19,135 nt of DNA, taken from contig JASANC010003347.1 of NCBI GenBank assembly GCA_030248135.1, positions 1 to 19,135 on the forward strand. The letters run 5' to 3'. Positions 17,501 through 19,135 of this stretch are shown piece by piece (the first letter of the stretch is position 1; every line of letters begins with the position of its first letter). Made by a program: the position numbers and the translations under genes. The notes under the pieces are model-generated. The model was not told the origin of the DNA, searched no databases, and was given only the letters and a program-made list of their open reading frames with translations. The stretch is from Theristus sp. LFF4_11. Its lineage: Eukaryota; Nematoda; Chromadorea; Monhysterida; Xyalidae.

Positions 17501-18773
17501 AAGCGGCGCATTGCGGAGCATCTGCTGATCACGGCCAGTAGCACCGAAATGCTACTGACTGAAAGCCACCTGACTACTGAAGCGCATGTTGATGTGACCG
17601 TGACGGAGCAGTTGGATGCAGCCAATCAGCGTGCGGTCGATGTTCGCTCGGACGCATCGACGTTCACAGATGAAACGTCAATCGCGTCTACAACGGCAAC
17701 CTCTGGTTTGTTCTGGTTTTTTTCTCGTTTTTTTTGTTTCTTTTGTTGAAAATGGTGCTTTGTGAAAATGTGGATCTAGGTGACCAAAACGAAAAATTTC
17801 TGTGTTTTTTTCTCTATCAACTTCAGAGCGACAGTTTTGAATTTCTAGCATTGCTGATGCTTGTTGAGTTGCGAAGCAGTGAGCTGGGTATTTTGATTGA
17901 AGCAATGAGTTTTTTTTCAGCATCATGTCAAATACTATTTTTACACAATGTATATCCATTGTAACCCTATCTTTTCTTGTTGACATTTTTGTTGACATAC
18001 GTACGAACGAACGTGATCTTATTCGACATCGACATTGTTTCTTTTTTCTTCTGCAGACACGAGCACTTTTTTATACGAACTGCTGCGTCGTCATCTGCGC
18101 AAGAAACATCAGCGGAGTACGAATTCAAGTCGTAATTCGGCAAGCAACCGTGAACGGAATCGCACAACTGACGAAAATGAACGAAAGCCTGGAGAGGAAA
18201 CTGGCGCAGTCTCTGGTGACAGGTCAATTTTTTGGGTGCATTTTTTGGATGCTGTCGACTTTATTCGTTTTGCGTGTAAATTTCAACTGTTGCGACACAC
18301 AGCACTGTGGTTGGAAAAAAACAGGTTTTTATTTGGCCCAGACCGGTTTTTATTTGGCCCAGCACCCAGAAGTTGGCTAGAAGTTTTTATGTTGTTTTAT
18401 GGGTCTCCGTGTCTCTTGATGTTTTATCGGAGCTTTATGCATTCTTGCGAAATGATTGAGCGAACAATACTGTCTTGTGAAGTTTCTCTTTCTTTCTTGC
18501 TGCTTGCTTGTGTTTTGTTTGAAAGAAGACGGGTGCTGACGAAAGTGCGTTGTTTTCGTGCAGTGACTTCATGTGCTGAAACAATGGTTGACGAATAAAA
18601 AGCGCTTGTCTCTCTCAATTTCGCCTTTTTTCCCTTTCAGCACCATTTGCACGGCCACCTCAACCGTGGTGCCGCTTGTGAAACCGCCGCCGTCTTCGTC
18701 GTCGGAGGCACAGAATCGTGAACAACCACCAATTTTGTCAACATCGCCCGGATTGTCACCGGAGCGGGTTTGA
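14361..18773 (+). CDS. Unrecognised low-complexity / coiled-coil protein, at least 8 exons
   Basis: Exons: 14361-14541, 14658-14869, 15383-15494, 16006-16232, 17155-17239, 17487-17705, 18057-18222, 18641-18773. Joined in this way all phases agree and a protein of about 444 residues results, but exon 6 then starts after a non-canonical TTTCCG. The N-terminal half (to about residue 220) is acidic, then Ser/Thr/Pro-rich and without clear folds. Residues about 244-305 look like a coiled coil (VELLKK, LDYDSLRALLQAERDQYKRK, then RERSKRRIAEHLL), followed by more Thr/Ser-rich sequence and a basic segment (ELLRRHLRKKHQR). No signal peptide or membrane segment is visible. A 546-bp transposon sits on the acceptor of exon 5. 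The end is uncertain: instead of stopping at 18773, a 73-bp intron could lead into another exon (18841-18993) and beyond the window. I do not recognise the family; a scaffold or cytoskeletal role would be a guess. Confidence 0.65.
14658..14869 (+). CDS. Unrecognised gene, exon 2: Ser/Thr-rich
   Basis: Follows AATTCAG. Encodes SRGAPPDRVVTGG, then a Ser/Thr-rich stretch (TSIASTTESASTTTF) and FVSALYKPLLTRSPRVQ. Donor GTCAGT, phase 0. Confidence 0.65.
15383..15494 (+). CDS. Unrecognised gene, exon 3
   Basis: Follows TGTTTCAG. Encodes TELSTIESSLDVTPRLDAIT through ECPDRDDA. Donor GTACGC, phase 1. Confidence 0.7.
16006..16232 (+). CDS. Unrecognised gene, exon 4
   Basis: Follows CATCGCAG. Encodes 76 polar residues from TPVNFDSADQTRPPP to SRLDTTVELLKK. 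Donor GTGTGT, phase 0. The next intron (16233-17154) holds the transposon. Confidence 0.7.
16590..17155. mobile_element. 546-bp inverted-repeat element at a 3' splice site, with 10-bp target duplication
   Basis: CTTTTGCAGG flanks the element at 16590-16599 and 17146-17155. The left arm starts GGCTCGTGTACTATTCCGG and runs to about 16735; six units of about 15 bp (ATTCCGGCCCGAAGA and variants) end with GCCAGCAAGAACAA and CCACACGAAGTGATTTT. The right arm (about 16992-17145) is the inverse: AAATCACTTCGTGTGG, TTCGTGCTGGCGAAA, seven CGGGCCGGAATTCTT units, then GTACCCCC. The interior (about 16745-16985) has no coding potential, so it is non-autonomous. Target-site length and arm structure point to a Mutator-like or foldback-type element. 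The insertion lies on the exon 5 acceptor of the unrecognised gene. Confidence 0.9.
17155..17239 (+). CDS. Unrecognised gene, exon 5: coiled coil
   Basis: Follows TTTTGCAG, which is part of the right target duplication of the transposon. Encodes ATSEDGRLDYDSLRALLQAE and RDQYKRKL, a heptad-like helix. Donor GTTAGT, phase 1. Confidence 0.7.
17487..17705 (+). CDS. Unrecognised gene, exon 6 (acceptor non-canonical)
   Basis: The pyrimidine-rich stretch 17451-17485 contains no AG; the next AG is at 17502-17503 and gives a phase that runs into a stop. Starting at 17487 after TTTCCG keeps the frame and continues the coiled coil (RERSKRRIAEHLL), then ITASSTEMLLTESHLTTEAH and a Thr-rich end. Donor GTTTGT, phase 1. 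Confidence 0.55.
18057..18222 (+). CDS. Unrecognised gene, exon 7: basic region
   Basis: Follows CTTCTGCAG. In the phase set by its neighbours it encodes DTSTFLYELLRRHLRKKHQR and a polar Asn/Arg/Ser/Thr/Glu-rich stretch. Another frame of the same bases reads as a coiled coil (IAQLTKMNESLERKLAQSL). Donor GTCAAT, phase 2. Confidence 0.5.
18322..18364 (+). repeat. 21-bp tandem duplication in the intron before exon 8
   Basis: GGTTTTTATTTGGCCCAG occurs twice, 21 bases apart (about 18324-18341 and 18345-18362). It is pyrimidine-rich and ends in CAG, so each copy resembles a splice acceptor, but no exon is supported after it. Confidence 0.85.
18641..18773 (+). CDS. Unrecognised gene, exon 8 and possible stop
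   Basis: Follows CCTTTCAG. Encodes TICTATSTVVPLVKPPP, a Ser run, then ILSTSPGLSPERV and TGA at 18771. If the GT at 18768 is used as a donor the gene would continue at 18841 instead. Confidence 0.5.
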
Positions 18774-18840
18774 CACGACCGAAAGTGAACGTCGAACATG
18801 CGCGCGTGATTCATCAGGGCGACTACGACAACAACACCAG

Positions 18841-18993
18841 GAGAATGAGCACTCGACACACAACAAGGAGAACAACTATTATGAATCGGTGTCGCTGTTC
18901 AGTTGGCCGATGACCGAATTGTGGTCGATTGGGGCCCGCCCACCACCTCGCGCGCTCAGCGACACACAGCGCGCCGCATCATCCCGCGATGAG
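18841..18993 (+). CDS. Possible additional exon of the unrecognised gene
   Basis: Follows AACACCAG and is open for 51 codons (ENEHSTHNKENNYYESVSLF, then SWPMTELWSIGARPPP), ending at a GTTGCG donor. Joined after CGG at 18767 it stays in phase 0. The 73-base intron implied (18768-18840) is short, and part of it (KVNVEHARVIHQGDYDNN) also looks coding in a third frame, so a sequencing or genuine frameshift is an alternative. Confidence 0.4.
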
Positions 18994-19032
18994 GTTGCGT
19001 TTGTTTTTGTTGTTGTTGTTGGGATTTTCAGG

Positions 19033-19135
19033 CGATGTTTTTAGTCAGGGCTCACCCAGAGAAGCGTTCAGAACACCTTGAGTGGGAGGTTCATCGAAGT
19101 TTTCTCTGTCATTTAATGCCTGTGCATTCAGAGAT
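19033..19135 (+). mobile_element. Partial second copy of the element at 8166-8281
   Basis: ATTTTCAGGCGATGTTTTTA, then GTCAGGGCT, CCCAGA, ATCGAAGTTTTCTCTGTCAT and TTAATG follow the same order as in 8166-8255 (ATTTTTAGGCGTTG, GCCAGAGCT, CCCAGA, ATCGAGGTTTCTCTGTCATT). It is cut by the window edge, so its right end cannot be seen. Confidence 0.55.

Overview
The window is eukaryotic. Coding sequence is split into short exons with GT-AG introns of about 100-920 bp, exons are more GC-rich than introns, and the intervals carry transposon-derived repeats. One gene is a tectonic, a ciliary transition-zone protein, so the source is a ciliated eukaryote, almost certainly an animal. The small genes and loose 5' splice sites (many GTT-type donors) would fit a nematode or another small invertebrate, but nothing in the sequence fixes the phylum.

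Layout, left to right. 1-3150 has no supported gene. It holds a GC-rich block bounded by a 40-bp direct repeat (1-40 and 792-831), a diverged 70-bp repeat pair (1379 and 1782), and a decayed copy (about 2219-2724) of a transposon family that is well preserved at 16.6 kb. 3157-3468 is a TATA box and a single-exon gene for a 73-residue one-pass membrane protein; its stop codon runs straight into a (TTGA)n tract. 4201-10300 is a complete 12-exon tectonic gene (607 residues, every exon phase consistent) whose introns hold a 59-bp tandem repeat, a 72-bp tandem repeat that reaches the splice acceptor, a small inverted-repeat element and a fragment of the 16.6-kb transposon family. 10505-10971 is a C-rich MITE just downstream of tectonic. 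11639-13496 is an 1838-bp inverted-repeat element with 10-bp target duplications and about four copies of a ~367-bp tandem repeat inside it. 14361 to the right edge is a second multi-exon gene, unrecognised, encoding a low-complexity and coiled-coil protein.

The most notable structure is at 16590-17155. A 546-bp inverted-repeat transposon sits exactly on the 3' splice site of an intron of the unrecognised gene, and its 10-bp target duplication (CTTTTGCAGG) copies the acceptor, so an intact splice site remains on each side. The next intron of that gene ends in TTTCCG where the reading phase calls for TTTCAG. Several inverted-repeat families in the window share one design: long arms built from short repeated units (about 15-20 bp).

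The genes show no operon-like organisation. They are separate transcription units on the + strand, and I see no functional link between them.
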